A DNA stretch of 64,000 nucleotides from Zhongshania aliphaticivorans (GTDB taxonomy: Bacteria > Pseudomonadota > Gammaproteobacteria > Pseudomonadales > Spongiibacteraceae): positions 1,109,994 to 1,173,993 of the forward strand of contig NZ_CACSIK010000001.1 of NCBI RefSeq assembly GCF_902705875.1, read 5' to 3'. Below are positions 27,688 through 36,484 of this stretch, piece by piece (positions within the stretch are counted from its first letter, which is position 1; each line of letters opens with the position of its first letter). The notes beneath the pieces are model-generated. The model was not told the origin of the DNA. It did no database searches and worked only from the letters and a program-made list of their open reading frames with translations. The translations under genes were made by a program, and so were the position numbers.

Positions 27688-27915
27688 GTGCAAAAGTAAT
27701 CGCTGATTATTTTAAAAGGATGCTAGACGGCTTTTGGCACGCACCCGCCATCATGTGTTGAACTCAACGGCTTCTGTCTGCGGTGGATTCAAAAGGTCAA
27801 TGAACGGGTAACGTACTAGCCTGGTTAATCTACAAGCCAACGGCTGTTTGTTGGGTGACTCGCCACCCTTTACTTGGTGGTGATGACGGGTCTGATAATG
27901 ACCAGCGCCTACTAT
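27688..27915. other. Gap between second opg gene and endonuclease-like gene
   Basis: 228 bases between convergent genes. A hairpin-capable CGCCACC...GGTGGTG lies near 27863-27886. No gene seen. The AT-rich character of the opg locus ends in this stretch. Confidence 0.35.
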
Positions 27916-28668
27916 TTAGCCCTTACCTTCAATTGTCAGCGGCATATGGTCGCTGACAATTATCCAATCTTTTCTTATGCCCACTGTCAACTTTTGGCTA
28001 TTGATTAAATCATCAGCGATGAAGGCATAATCGATGTGATAGGGTTTGTTTTCATTCTTTTGTAAATAGAAGGTAGGGGTGCATTCTTGTCCTTGGTCTT
28101 CTTTATATTGTTTGTGATACAGGCTGGAAATACCTATGTCGTTTAACTCCGCAATCACATCACTGTGATTCCACCAGCGATCTGGCTTATCCCATTTAAC
28201 ATTGCTGTTAAAGTCACCAAGAATCATGGTTTTATCACCGCTTAAATCCTGCCTATGGATTTGAAGATATTTCCAGAATTGGCCCATATAGCCAAAAGCC
28301 TGCGAATCATTGCCCTTTGTCCAAACCCCAAGCACGGTTATTGTGTTATCTATGCGGAATGGAAGAAATAGGTTTACCTCTGAGCTTGTCCATTTTAGCG
28401 ACTGGCTTTTTGAGGGTAGGCCCTGAAGGCTAAACTCGCCGTGCCAAGCCAATGGTTTGACTGAAAAACCCTTCTTGGGAAAAACGCCGATGCCCTTGTT
28501 TTTTGATGTGCCAACCCACAGGTAATTACCAGCCCAATCACGGTATAGCTGTGTAGATTGAGCAGGGTCTTCACATTCTTGAATAACTAAAATATCTCCA
28601 TTAAGAGCCTCTATCTCATTGAGTTTCTTTCTTAACGCGCCATTGCAGTTCCACGTTACGATTTTCAT
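27916..28668 (-). CDS. Endonuclease/exonuclease/phosphatase-family protein
   Basis: 250 residues with the EEP fold: [11 protein letters not shown] at the N-terminus, VIQECEDP (metal Glu), [24 protein letters not shown], the YHIDYAF motif and the closing SDHMPL (Asp-His pair). All catalytic landmarks of the exonuclease III/DNase I superfamily are present. Substrate may be DNA, RNA or a phosphoester. No secretion signal. It stands alone between the opg locus and the transposase, in a region that looks acquired. Confidence 0.85.
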   Translation of the reverse strand: MKIVTWNCNGALRKKLNEIEALNGDILVIQECEDPAQSTQLYRDWAGNYLWVGTSKNKGIGVFPKKGFSVKPLAWHGEFSLQGLPSKSQSLKWTSSEVNLFLPFRIDNTITVLGVWTKGNDSQAFGYMGQFWKYLQIHRQDLSGDKTMILGDFNSNVKWDKPDRWWNHSDVIAELNDIGISSLYHKQYKEDQGQECTPTFYLQKNENKPYHIDYAFIADDLINSQKLTVGIRKDWIIVSDHMPLTIEGKG

Positions 28669-28795
28669 ATTTGATATTACTCAGGACACAATTTTTGCTT
28701 ACACCGTTTTTATTTTAAACGAGGGCACTGGGATGAACTGATAATGTAAAGGGAATGGCTGTGGGATGCCACTCTGTTGGTGAGGGCGTTCAGGC

Positions 28796-30585
28796 TGTAG
28801 AATAATACCTCAAACCCACTCCAGCGCTCGATTCGTATTGTAAAATAGACGCTTCACCCGCTGATCGGTTCGGTTATGGCCAATTACCTTGATGACAATC
28901 TCAACCAAAGTGTGTTTCTCGATATTAATTATTTGGAAGTGCTTGGTGAAAATACCTTTGAGTTTTGTCTCTATCAGTTGATTACTCACACGCTCGATCT
29001 TGATGCGTTTCATGCGCGGTATAAAAACAAAAAAGTGGGTCGCAAAGCGTATCCTCCAGCGATTTTATTGCGCGTTATTTTCTATGCGTATTACCGAGGT
29101 ATCACCTCAAGCCGCGCTATCGAGCGCTGCTGTAGAACAGATTTAAAATTCATGGCACTGGCCGCCGGAAAAACGCCTCATTTTACGACGATTGCTGATT
29201 TCGTCAGCGGTTATGCGGAAGAAATGAAATCGGTTTTTCATAAAGTGCTAATGATTTGTTGTAAGAGCGGACTGGTGGGTAAAGAGCACTTTGCAATTGA
29301 TGGTTGCAAGCTACCGTCTGATGCGTCAAAAGAATGGAGCGGCACACATGCCGATTTGCGAAAGAAATCAGATAAGTTAAAAGCCACTGCTCAGAAAATT
29401 ATCGAACGCCATCAATCCAATGATTCCGCTAAAGATACCGGCGAAAAGGGGCGAGAGCTTAAAACTGCCGACACCCTTATTAAAAATGCGACTAAGATTG
29501 ATGAGTTTTTGAAAAGCAATGACAAGCGGCAAGGTGTAGGCAAGCAGAAAAAGGAAGTGCAGAGCAATACAACGGATAATGACAGCACCAAAATGACCAC
29601 CGCAAAAGGCACTATACAAGGCTATAACTGCCAGACAGCCGCTGATGAATTACATCAGATTGTGGTTGCCACCGAAGCCTTTGGTGTTGGCCAAGATCAA
29701 TCATTGTTAAAACCCATGGTGGAAAGAATTCGTGAAAGTCTTGGTGAAGATTGTTTAAGCGGAAACGTATTGTTAACGGCAGATACGGGATACTCCAGTG
29801 AAGACAACATGAAGTACCTGTTTGATGAAGGTATCAATGCTGTTGTTCCTGATACCAACTTCCGCCAGCGTGATCCAAAAATAGCGGGTTCTGAAACAGT
29901 CGCAAAACATAAAGCGCATCGGCAGAAAACCCGTAAAGATCAACGCAAGGGAACAGCGAAAATACCTGCTGCAGATTTTGCAGTTAACAAAGACGCCAAG
30001 ACCTGCATCTGCCCCAATGGCTATGAAATGATGTACCACGGCGATCATTTTGTAATAAACAACAAACGCTATATGCGCTTCAAATCGTATTTAAAAAACT
30101 GTCGTGGTTGCCCGCTGCAAAGCGAGTGTATGAAGCGGCCTTTAAAGGAGCACGGTCGCCAAGTTTCTTTTGTCGTCGATGGCGAAGACAACGTAAGTTA
30201 TTTGGATTTAATGAAGCGAAAAATTGACAGCGAACAGGGAAGGAAAAATTATTCTCGTCGCATGTGGACAATCGAGCCAGTGTTTGGAAATATCACCAGT
30301 AATAAAGGCATCAATAAGCTCACCTTGAGAGGCAAAGCGAAGGTGACCTGCCAGTGGATGATGTGTTGCATAGTTCACAACATCGAAAAGCTATGGCGTT
30401 ATGGTAATGCGGGCGCTGTTAGCGTGTAAATGAGCGTAGCTATGGCAATATAGCGCTGTTCTAGGATGAAAGCGGTGATATATTGATCTCGGCGCTTAAA
30501 AATGGCTGCCATCAAATACGGCAGTCGAGATATATAAATCCAAGGTGGGACGGATTATTTACATGAAAAACTTAATTTTTCTACA
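28796..30585 (+). mobile_element. IS1182-family-like insertion sequence
   Basis: The transposase frame (28876-30429) defines the element. Candidate terminal repeats are TGTAGAATAAT at 28796-28806 and, inverted, ATTTTTCTACA at 30575-30585, matching 10 of 11. No clear target duplication is visible, and the boundaries are tentative. A short inverted pair CCAAGGTG/CACCTTGG overlaps the right end. Confidence 0.5.
28876..30429 (+). CDS. IS1182-family-like transposase (DDE)
   Basis: 517 residues. N-terminal DUF772-type domain (KKVGRKAYPPAILLRVIFYAYYRGITSSRAIE) followed by a DDE nuclease: first Asp in AIDGCKLPSDASKEWSG, second in TADTGYSSEDN, Glu in WTIEPVFGNI near the C-terminus. A cysteine-rich insertion (CICPNGYE...CRGCPLQSECMK) is typical of this transposase group. 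The frame is intact, so the element may be active. Family name is by resemblance. Confidence 0.85.
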   Translation: MANYLDDNLNQSVFLDINYLEVLGENTFEFCLYQLITHTLDLDAFHARYKNKKVGRKAYPPAILLRVIFYAYYRGITSSRAIERCCRTDLKFMALAAGKTPHFTTIADFVSGYAEEMKSVFHKVLMICCKSGLVGKEHFAIDGCKLPSDASKEWSGTHADLRKKSDKLKATAQKIIERHQSNDSAKDTGEKGRELKTADTLIKNATKIDEFLKSNDKRQGVGKQKKEVQSNTTDNDSTKMTTAKGTIQGYNCQTAADELHQIVVATEAFGVGQDQSLLKPMVERIRESLGEDCLSGNVLLTADTGYSSEDNMKYLFDEGINAVVPDTNFRQRDPKIAGSETVAKHKAHRQKTRKDQRKGTAKIPAADFAVNKDAKTCICPNGYEMMYHGDHFVINNKRYMRFKSYLKNCRGCPLQSECMKRPLKEHGRQVSFVVDGEDNVSYLDLMKRKIDSEQGRKNYSRRMWTIEPVFGNITSNKGINKLTLRGKAKVTCQWMMCCIVHNIEKLWRYGNAGAVSV

Positions 30586-30846
30586 CCTTGGTTAGTAAAG
30601 GATATATGGGGTTTAGGTACTATTGTGCTCATTCTTGCTGGAAACGAGCTATATCTTTCATGCTAAGTTCCAGATTAAGGTCTTACCGCTATTTGAATCT
30701 GTGTTAATCAGGCTGTTGCGGACTTGTCATAAAACCATACTTATTTTGTCATCTGTGGGGTATAGCATTTGTTGTGCTGAAAAGCATGGCACTTGAGCAT
30801 TTGAATGTTGGTTTCCAAATATTAGATGAGCTAGAAGGGTTGTGAT
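30430..30846. other. Intergenic region after the transposase
   Basis: 417 bases without a convincing gene. The first part is the 3' end of the insertion sequence (to about 30585) and includes a small stem CTGCC/GGCAG. The rest precedes a small protein gene at 30847, which has an AAGGG site seven bases before its ATG. Confidence 0.4.
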
Positions 30847-31035
30847 ATGAATCGTTATATTAAGCAGCATGGCACTTACTCCAATTTGCACCAGCAACAT
30901 GCTAGAGCCGAGATCTCTAGGCAAATAGAAGAATACTTAGGTAAAGGAGGTAAGATAGAGAAGTTGAGCGGCCCTCAGTTCCTCCCTCACCGCGCTGTTC
31001 GCATTACTAATACCTCAGTCTCTGAAGCATTATAA
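30847..31035 (+). CDS. Small SutA-like protein
   Basis: 62 residues. ARAEISRQIEEYLGKGGKIEKL resembles the conserved helix and GGKI motif of SutA-type RNA polymerase-associated proteins of pseudomonads (A-x-x-x-x-x-x-FL-x-x-GGK). The acidic N-terminal tail of SutA is missing. AAGGG is seven bases before the ATG. A transcription role is inference from that motif; it could equally be an unrelated small protein. Confidence 0.55.
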   Translation: MNRYIKQHGTYSNLHQQHARAEISRQIEEYLGKGGKIEKLSGPQFLPHRAVRITNTSVSEAL

Positions 31036-31099
31036 GTACGGGATATATACTACTGGCACAGCGTTGGGTTTAGAGCTGTGCCATAGCTACTACTAACGC

Positions 31100-31528
31100 T
31101 TAGCCGATCAGTAGTATTGCTGCATTGATTGTCATAATAAAAAGCGCGATAGATGTTAAGAAAAACAGCGTAAGACGAACCAAGACATTGTTTACAGTAG
31201 CTTGCACTAAGCTGTGTAAAATACGACCACAAACATAAGCCCATGCGAGGCTTAGGTTCAATCCGCTATCCCCTCCGACTAAAGCCAGAATTATTGCAGT
31301 GGCATAAAATAAAGTTGGCTGCTCAAGAAGATGATTGTAATTATCTGCCTTCCACTGTGTTTTAGCGGGCATTTTTAAGGCGAGTTCACTCGTTCTCTGG
31401 CCATCCTTTGGTTTTATTTTTAACTTCGGAAACACCGAAAAGCGAGAAATAGCCATCCATGTCATCATCACGAAGGTCCATAAAACCAAGATGATGACTG
31501 GGGTGAGTATGGGGGAGTGCTGCAGCAT
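31100..31528 (-). CDS. MAPEG-family membrane protein
   Basis: 142 residues, four membrane spans (about 8-28, 68-88, 92-108, 115-140). The NYNHLLEQPTLFYATAIILAL segment and the short polar loop (KTQWKADNYNH) match the MAPEG family of small membrane proteins that act on glutathione or eicosanoid-like substrates or have unknown function in bacteria. Start has GAGG upstream. Stands alone. Confidence 0.75.
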   Translation of the reverse strand: MLQHSPILTPVIILVLWTFVMMTWMAISRFSVFPKLKIKPKDGQRTSELALKMPAKTQWKADNYNHLLEQPTLFYATAIILALVGGDSGLNLSLAWAYVCGRILHSLVQATVNNVLVRLTLFFLTSIALFIMTINAAILLIG

Positions 31529-31635
31529 TGTTAGGCCTCAATAGGTGGGGTAATACTACGTATCATCGCTAGACTAGCGGCTTGATTGTAGAAGTAACTG
31601 ATCTGGTTTGAGTCTTAGAAGATTACAGTTTCTTG

Positions 31636-31920
31636 TTAATGTATTTTTTCTAAGGTGTATGATATTTGCTGTGGTTTTATATTAATCGATATTTCATTAA
31701 GTTTGGCGATGATGAGTGAATTTAGCGGTGTTGCCTGAATGGCTGCACTGAGTGTCTCTGGTGTAAATACGCAGCGGATGGCAAGGCTGTGTGGAAAGCG
31801 CATATAGTCGACAGTATGGGTTAACCACAGAAATCCGTTATTATGGTCTAGGGCGAACTCACACACTTCTGTGAGTTGAGTACGAATAGCATTGTCTATT
31901 TTTTTATCGTTTTTACGCAT
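31636..31920 (-). CDS. Conserved hypothetical protein
   Basis: 94 residues, MRKNDKKIDNAIRTQLTEVCEFAL then WLTHTVDYMRFPHSLAIRCVF. I recognise the general pattern from gammaproteobacterial hypothetical proteins that are sometimes mislabelled as Fis-family, but no Fis helix-turn-helix is visible. The sequence here is shorter than the relatives I recall. Function unknown. Confidence 0.6.
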   Translation of the reverse strand: MRKNDKKIDNAIRTQLTEVCEFALDHNNGFLWLTHTVDYMRFPHSLAIRCVFTPETLSAAIQATPLNSLIIAKLNEISINIKPQQISYTLEKIH

Positions 31921-32173
31921 TACAAACTAGATGTGTGAATTGCAGTGTGGCTAGAATGTTACGTGGGCTAACCCCTAGTCGCAAGGACCGTATGGCGTAG
32001 ATTCTTAGAAAGTGCGATTACTGCACTATTTGTTTCTTTGAGAGTCTTAATGGGGGGGTAAGCAGTGATGATAGCGGTGGAAATGTAGTATAGATGTTTT
32101 AGTTGTTTGGCTTTCGCCGTTATTTAGATCGATGATTTTAGGCTCACTCTAGCAAGGCTACTTTGGGGGCGAT
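31921..32173. other. Intergenic region between divergent small genes
   Basis: 253 bases; promoters for the hypothetical gene and the VOC gene are expected. Nothing specific recognised. Confidence 0.3.
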
Positions 32174-32533
32174 ATGAATATACATGGAAAAATAAATTAC
32201 ATTGAGTTACCTGCTGCTGATATTGAAGCGGTTAAAATGTTTTTTACTAAAGCCTTTGGTTGGTCATTTACTGATTATGGGCCTGATTACACGGCGTTTT
32301 CTGATGAAGGACTAGATGGCGGTTTTTACCGCGCCAATTTATCAGCCAGTGTTGCGAATGGCAGTGCTTTAATTGTTTTTTACAGCGATAACCTTGAAGA
32401 GACTCGAAATGTAGTGGTGATGTCGGGTGGCACGATAATACAAGAAGTTTTTGATTTTCCCGGCGGGCGTCGATTCCACTTTTCAGATCCTAATGGAAAT
32501 GAATTCGCAGTGTGGTCAGTACCAGCGGATTAG
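32174..32533 (+). CDS. Small VOC-family protein
   Basis: 119 residues. IHGKINYIELPAADIEAVKMFFTKAFGWSFTDYG is the classic opening of small one-subunit VOC proteins, ending with FHFSDPNGNEFAVWS. Metal ligands seen in other members are only partly evident (Glu in IELPA; Glu in NEFAVW; the His positions are not obvious), so catalytic activity is uncertain. Converges on the desaturase gene. Confidence 0.8.
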   Translation: MNIHGKINYIELPAADIEAVKMFFTKAFGWSFTDYGPDYTAFSDEGLDGGFYRANLSASVANGSALIVFYSDNLEETRNVVVMSGGTIIQEVFDFPGGRRFHFSDPNGNEFAVWSVPAD

Positions 32534-32557
32534 AGAATGCCGCTGGACCAAAGGAAA

Positions 32558-33454
32558 TTATAGTTTTTCAGCCGCCACTCCTTCTGAGAGTGGTTGTTCG
32601 TGATGGGGGTACTGTTCATTTACCCATTCCGGGTGTTTATAAAGAATACGTAAATCCTTAAACTTCCATACATCTTGCGCCATTTCTACCCAGCCATGCA
32701 CTTGCAGATGAAATGGGTTGTAAGGTTTTGTCGGCATATGGTTTACACCGTATTTAATTTCTCCAGCATCATTTTCATCCCTAAATGTGCCGAATAACTT
32801 GTCCCAAAAAATGAAAATGCCGCCAAAGTTACGATCAATTTGTGCGGGGTTACTGCCGTGATGTACTCGATGGTGAGAGGGGGTGTTCATTACTTTCTCT
32901 AATATGCCTAGCTTACGTACTTGCTCGGTATGAAGAAAAAATTGGTAAACTAAATTGCCTTCAATGGCGAGCAGTACCCAGTTTTTGTCAAAGCCGAGCA
33001 ATGCAGCAGGAATCCACCAGAGAACCCAGCTGCCTGAAAAGGCAAAGGTGAAGTTTTGGCGCAGCGCGGTAGAGAAATTCATGTGTTCGGATGAGTGATG
33101 AGTGATGTGGCCACTCCAGAACCAACGGACTTTGTGCATCATGTAATGATTGATGTAAAAACAAAAATCAATAAAAACGATTAAAGCCAAAATGCTGAGC
33201 ACCGACACGCTGGGGTTCCACTGTAGACCAAATTGGTAGACCCACAGGTAAAAGGCTTGAATAAACAAGGCGACAGCAACACCGTCGACGATTTTATAAG
33301 AGAAACCGGCCGCTAAATTAGCGACTGTCTCACGTGGGTGGTAAATGCCGGTTTGCCCACTGCGGCGGACATAGTGGTATTCTGCTGCAATAACAGCTAA
33401 AAACACCGCGCCAAACGCAGTGACAAAAAATAGGGCGTGGAGTACGTCTTGCAC
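32558..33454 (-). CDS. Sterol-desaturase/fatty-acid-hydroxylase-family membrane enzyme
   Basis: 298 residues from the GTG at 33454, which has AGAGGTG upstream; an upstream TTG (33469) lacks a site. Membrane di-iron enzyme with the three histidine clusters HYMMH, HITHHSSEH and HRVHH, set between four hydrophobic segments. Members hydroxylate or desaturate lipids, sterols or alkyl chains. Substrate unknown. Divergent from the third AraC regulator, 137 bases away, which may control it. Confidence 0.85.
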   Translation of the reverse strand: MQDVLHALFFVTAFGAVFLAVIAAEYHYVRRSGQTGIYHPRETVANLAAGFSYKIVDGVAVALFIQAFYLWVYQFGLQWNPSVSVLSILALIVFIDFCFYINHYMMHKVRWFWSGHITHHSSEHMNFSTALRQNFTFAFSGSWVLWWIPAALLGFDKNWVLLAIEGNLVYQFFLHTEQVRKLGILEKVMNTPSHHRVHHGSNPAQIDRNFGGIFIFWDKLFGTFRDENDAGEIKYGVNHMPTKPYNPFHLQVHGWVEMAQDVWKFKDLRILYKHPEWVNEQYPHHEQPLSEGVAAEKL

Positions 33455-33591
33455 CGAAGCACCTCTCAATTATTAATCTAATATTGGCATTCTATGGACT
33501 ATTCACCAAGTTAGATTGACTCTTAAAGCCAGGTTTTTGACATTTTACGCCATGTTGCTGATGATGTGTCTTAAATAGTAAGGGGATGATG

Positions 33592-34581
33592 ATGCTTGAC
33601 CAGCTGCAAGTAAATGGTGACTTAGCCGGGCTGTTACGTGATTTTTTGAGTGACCAGGGAGATACCCATTGCGAGTTATACACTAATTTGCAGTCATTCA
33701 GCGCAAGCAATCGGATGAGTTTTGGCCAGTGGTGGGACTTGCTTGAGAAAGTTCAACAGCGGTTTCCAGGGCGTGAAGTAGGGCTGGAATTGGGGCAGCG
33801 AGTTCGTTCGGCACATTTAGGTGTAATTGGGTATTTGACACTGGCCAGCGATACTGTGGCTGATGCTTTGGCTGCCTTTCAACGCTATCAACGTCTTTTA
33901 CATGACGGTGATAAGGCGTCTATTGCGTTAAATGGCAGCACAATGACCCTATTTTGGAGTAGTGACTACGGCCCATCAACAAAATTGTCTGATGAGGTGT
34001 TACTGATGGGGCTTTTGAGCTTTATTAGGGTGATGACGGGTGAGCCCTCGTTGATACCGATTCACGTTGATTTCACTTTTGCGGAGCCACCTAATGTTGC
34101 GGCCTATGAGTTGGCCTTCGGTGCGCCGGTGTTCTTTTCGAGAGCCCATACCGCATTGCATTTTCCCGCCGAGTATTTGAGTCTGCCAATTAGTAATAGT
34201 GACCCAGGCCTGCGGGATTTACTTGAGCGACAAGCGCAGGCATCGCTTGCGATATTGCCGCAAAATGAAGATTTCACTCAGGCATTACGTGGGGCGCTGT
34301 TGCGTGGCTTACAAAGTGGCAGGGCGGGTTCGGCTGCCGTTGCAGCAATGCTTAATATGTCGGAGCGTACCTTGTTCAGACGGCTGAATGAGCAAGGTCT
34401 AGTTTTTAAGCAGGTTTTGTCGCAGATCCGAGTGCAGCTTGCGCGGGAATACCTTGCCGATAAACGATTGACGCAGAGCGAGATCGCGCTACTACTGGGG
34501 TACTCAGAGCAGAGTGCATTTAGTCGGGCGTTTAAACGCGAAACCGGTGTTACCCCCCGACAATTTCAAATGCAGAATTAA
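33592..34581 (+). CDS. AraC-family regulator with OruR-like N-terminal domain
   Basis: 329 residues from the third of three tandem ATGs (33592), six bases after AGGGG; the ATGs at 33586 and 33589 are too close to the ribosome site. C-terminal double helix-turn-helix is intact: VAAMLNMSERTLFRRLNEQGLVF, then IALLLGYSEQSAFSRAFKRETGVTPRQFQ. Same domain layout as the AraC protein at 5.1-6.2 kb. Divergent from the sterol-desaturase-family gene, a likely target. Confidence 0.88.
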   Translation: MLDQLQVNGDLAGLLRDFLSDQGDTHCELYTNLQSFSASNRMSFGQWWDLLEKVQQRFPGREVGLELGQRVRSAHLGVIGYLTLASDTVADALAAFQRYQRLLHDGDKASIALNGSTMTLFWSSDYGPSTKLSDEVLLMGLLSFIRVMTGEPSLIPIHVDFTFAEPPNVAAYELAFGAPVFFSRAHTALHFPAEYLSLPISNSDPGLRDLLERQAQASLAILPQNEDFTQALRGALLRGLQSGRAGSAAVAAMLNMSERTLFRRLNEQGLVFKQVLSQIRVQLAREYLADKRLTQSEIALLLGYSEQSAFSRAFKRETGVTPRQFQMQN

Positions 34582-34589
34582 ACACGGCC

Positions 34590-35045
34590 TTATTTGTTTG
34601 CGGTGATGTTTTGGAATTGCTTGCGCAGTTGTTCCAGCCTATTGCGATTTACGCCAAAGTCGTAATAGCCAATGCGCGATGAGCTGCGAATATCTACTTT
34701 TTGCTGCTGGGGTGAATAGCGTAATTCAATATCGTCTTTGAATCGCATAACGGCTGTGCTGCTGACTGCATGAAGATAATGCTCAGTGCGATTAACAACT
34801 TGGGTGCGGGGACTGGTTAGCAGTAGGTCTTGTAACATCTGCCATTCTTGCATCGACTGAACCTTTATTGGTGCAATGGCTTGGCTCGGCTCGGTTGTCG
34901 TGCTGGAAACACAGTGTGGCGCTGATGGGCAGGGTGGAAAAGGTGTTCTTTGTGCAAGTGGTGGCGATGTGCTGCAGGCTGCAAGCAGTATCGCGCTTAG
35001 AAGGGCGGCAGGGATGGCGGTGCTGTTGCTTAGTAATGTGCTCAT
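34590..35045 (-). CDS. DUF1499 lipoprotein
   Basis: 151 residues with a lipoprotein signal ending in the lipobox LLAAC, then a small DUF1499-type domain: CVSSTTTEPSQAIAPI, VVNRTEHYLHAVSSTAVMRFKDDIELRYSP and SSSRIGYYDFGVNRNRLEQLR. Probably anchored to the inner or outer membrane. Function unknown. Its end is eight bases from the AraC stop. Confidence 0.8.
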   Translation of the reverse strand: MSTLLSNSTAIPAALLSAILLAACSTSPPLAQRTPFPPCPSAPHCVSSTTTEPSQAIAPIKVQSMQEWQMLQDLLLTSPRTQVVNRTEHYLHAVSSTAVMRFKDDIELRYSPQQQKVDIRSSSRIGYYDFGVNRNRLEQLRKQFQNITANK

Positions 35046-35208
35046 AGTTGTCTCAATGTTGTGTTGATGGTTGAAGTCTGGGATAAGGTAGGTCTTTTCT
35101 ACCCTCTATTTTCAGCGTGTTATGCTTGCTATTGCCAGCATTGTTTAAAAATGTAATAAAAAGTCCATAAACTGCTCCAAACGTAATTTTCTGTGGGGTG
35201 GCGCTGAC

Positions 35209-36129
35209 ATGAATTTAGATGAGCACATGGTTATGGAACGTATTAAAAATGATTTACTCGACAGTTTTGATGAAGAGCTAGAAATGGAGCTGGGGAAAAA
35301 TTTCAGTGCGGAGCAGGCGGCTGATGGCGTTGATAACGACGACAATAGTAAGCGTCAACTAGAGCGCCGCACGTATTTTAAAGAATTATTCCGTTTGCAA
35401 ACTGAGTTGGTGAAGCTACAGGAATGGGTTGCCGATACTGGGCACAAAGTTGTGGTTATTTTTGAGGGCCGCGATGCGGCGGGAAAGGGGGGCGTTATAA
35501 AACGTATTACCCAACGCTTAAATCCGCGTATCTGCCGTATTGCCGCACTGCCTGCACCCAATGAACGGGAGCGTACACAGTGGTATTTCCAGCGCTATGT
35601 GTCTCATTTGCCGGCGGCAGGTGAAATCGTATTATTTGATCGCAGCTGGTATAACCGCGCTGGGGTTGAGCGGGTAATGGGGTTTTGTAGTGACGAGGAA
35701 TATGAAGAGTTTTTTAATAGTGTTCCCGACTTTGAGCGGATGTTGACGCGCTCGGGTATTCAAGTAATTAAATATTGGTTCTCTATCTCTGATAAGGAGC
35801 AGTATTCGCGGTTTTTAAGTCGTATGCATGACCCGCTTAAACAGTGGAAATTAAGTCCAATGGATTTGGAGTCGCGCCGACGCTGGGAGCAATATACCAA
35901 GGCCAAAGAAGTGATGCTGGCTCGAACCCATATTGATGAGGCACCATGGTGGGTGGTGGAGGCGGTTAATAAGAAAAAAGCGCGTTTAAATTGCATCAGC
36001 CATCTTTTAAGCCAAATTCCGTATGAGGAAGTGCAGCGGCCTTTGTTGGCGTTGCCAGATAGAGAAAATCATGCCGATTATGTACGTGAACCCGTGCCAA
36101 AGGAGATGTTTATACCTGAACTGTACTAG
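35209..36129 (+). CDS. ppk2: Polyphosphate kinase 2
   Basis: 306 residues. Transfers phosphate between polyphosphate and nucleotides. P-loop FEGRDAAGKGG at 85-95, the DRSWYNRAGVE motif (144-154) carrying the Walker B Asp, RTQWYFQRYVSHLP and a lid region (SRMHDPLKQWKLSPMDLE) typical of PPK2 class I. The N-terminal ~50 acidic residues precede the core. Stand-alone. Start ATG at 35209; inner ATGs at residues 7 and 9 cannot be excluded. Confidence 0.93.
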   Translation: MNLDEHMVMERIKNDLLDSFDEELEMELGKNFSAEQAADGVDNDDNSKRQLERRTYFKELFRLQTELVKLQEWVADTGHKVVVIFEGRDAAGKGGVIKRITQRLNPRICRIAALPAPNERERTQWYFQRYVSHLPAAGEIVLFDRSWYNRAGVERVMGFCSDEEYEEFFNSVPDFERMLTRSGIQVIKYWFSISDKEQYSRFLSRMHDPLKQWKLSPMDLESRRRWEQYTKAKEVMLARTHIDEAPWWVVEAVNKKKARLNCISHLLSQIPYEEVQRPLLALPDRENHADYVREPVPKEMFIPELY

Positions 36130-36143
36130 AGTCAATTTTGGAC

Positions 36144-36172
36144 GTGGGCAGTGTCCAAGACAAGCTGCCCAC
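36144..36172. terminator. Hairpin after ppk2
   Basis: GTGGGCAG and CTGCCCAC are perfect arms with a 13-base loop. There is no strong T tract on either strand; it may act for ppk2 or as a structure between convergent genes. Confidence 0.4.
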
Positions 36173-36254
36173 AGGTTTAACAGCCAGCTGCATAGAAGGT
36201 GGCGGTGGCTAGTGTGTTACAAGTGCTTGCGAATGTATAAGGCGCCGGTGTTTT

Positions 36255-36473
36255 TTACAGGGATAACCATTCCCGCTTTAGTTCAGCCCAGAATAATTTA
36301 AGACTGCTGGTTTTTGTGTCGACGGCATCGATGTATTCATCAAGGTGGTCAAGGGTCTTGTGTTGGGCCCTCTCTGCTTGCCGAGTGACCATAAGTTGTT
36401 GCTCTAGTTCGTCAATGGATTGGCGCAATTCACGAATTTTAGCTTCGGTTTCTAAATGCTTTTTAGTAGGCAT
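36255..36473 (-). CDS. Small coiled-coil protein of unknown function
   Basis: 72 residues with a heptad-like helix (about 4-50: KIRELRQSIDELEQQLMVTRQ). Starts 11 bases after the Na/Pi-family gene, so it is probably co-transcribed and may be an accessory protein. No family recognised. Confidence 0.55.
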   Translation of the reverse strand: MPTKKHLETEAKIRELRQSIDELEQQLMVTRQAERAQHKTLDHLDEYIDAVDTKTSSLKLFWAELKREWLSL

Positions 36474-36484
36474 GATTCGGCTCC

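Noticed and set aside
27688..27915. Gene remnant between the second opg gene and the endonuclease-like gene
   Set aside because: All frames are short or stop-rich, with no recognisable protein segment.
28669..30600. Target-site duplication of the insertion sequence
   Set aside because: Flanks at 28790-28795 and 30586-30592 do not match; no duplication could be seen.
36144..36172. Strong intrinsic terminator after ppk2
   Set aside because: The stem is good but there is no T run on either strand, so it is kept only as a weak call.
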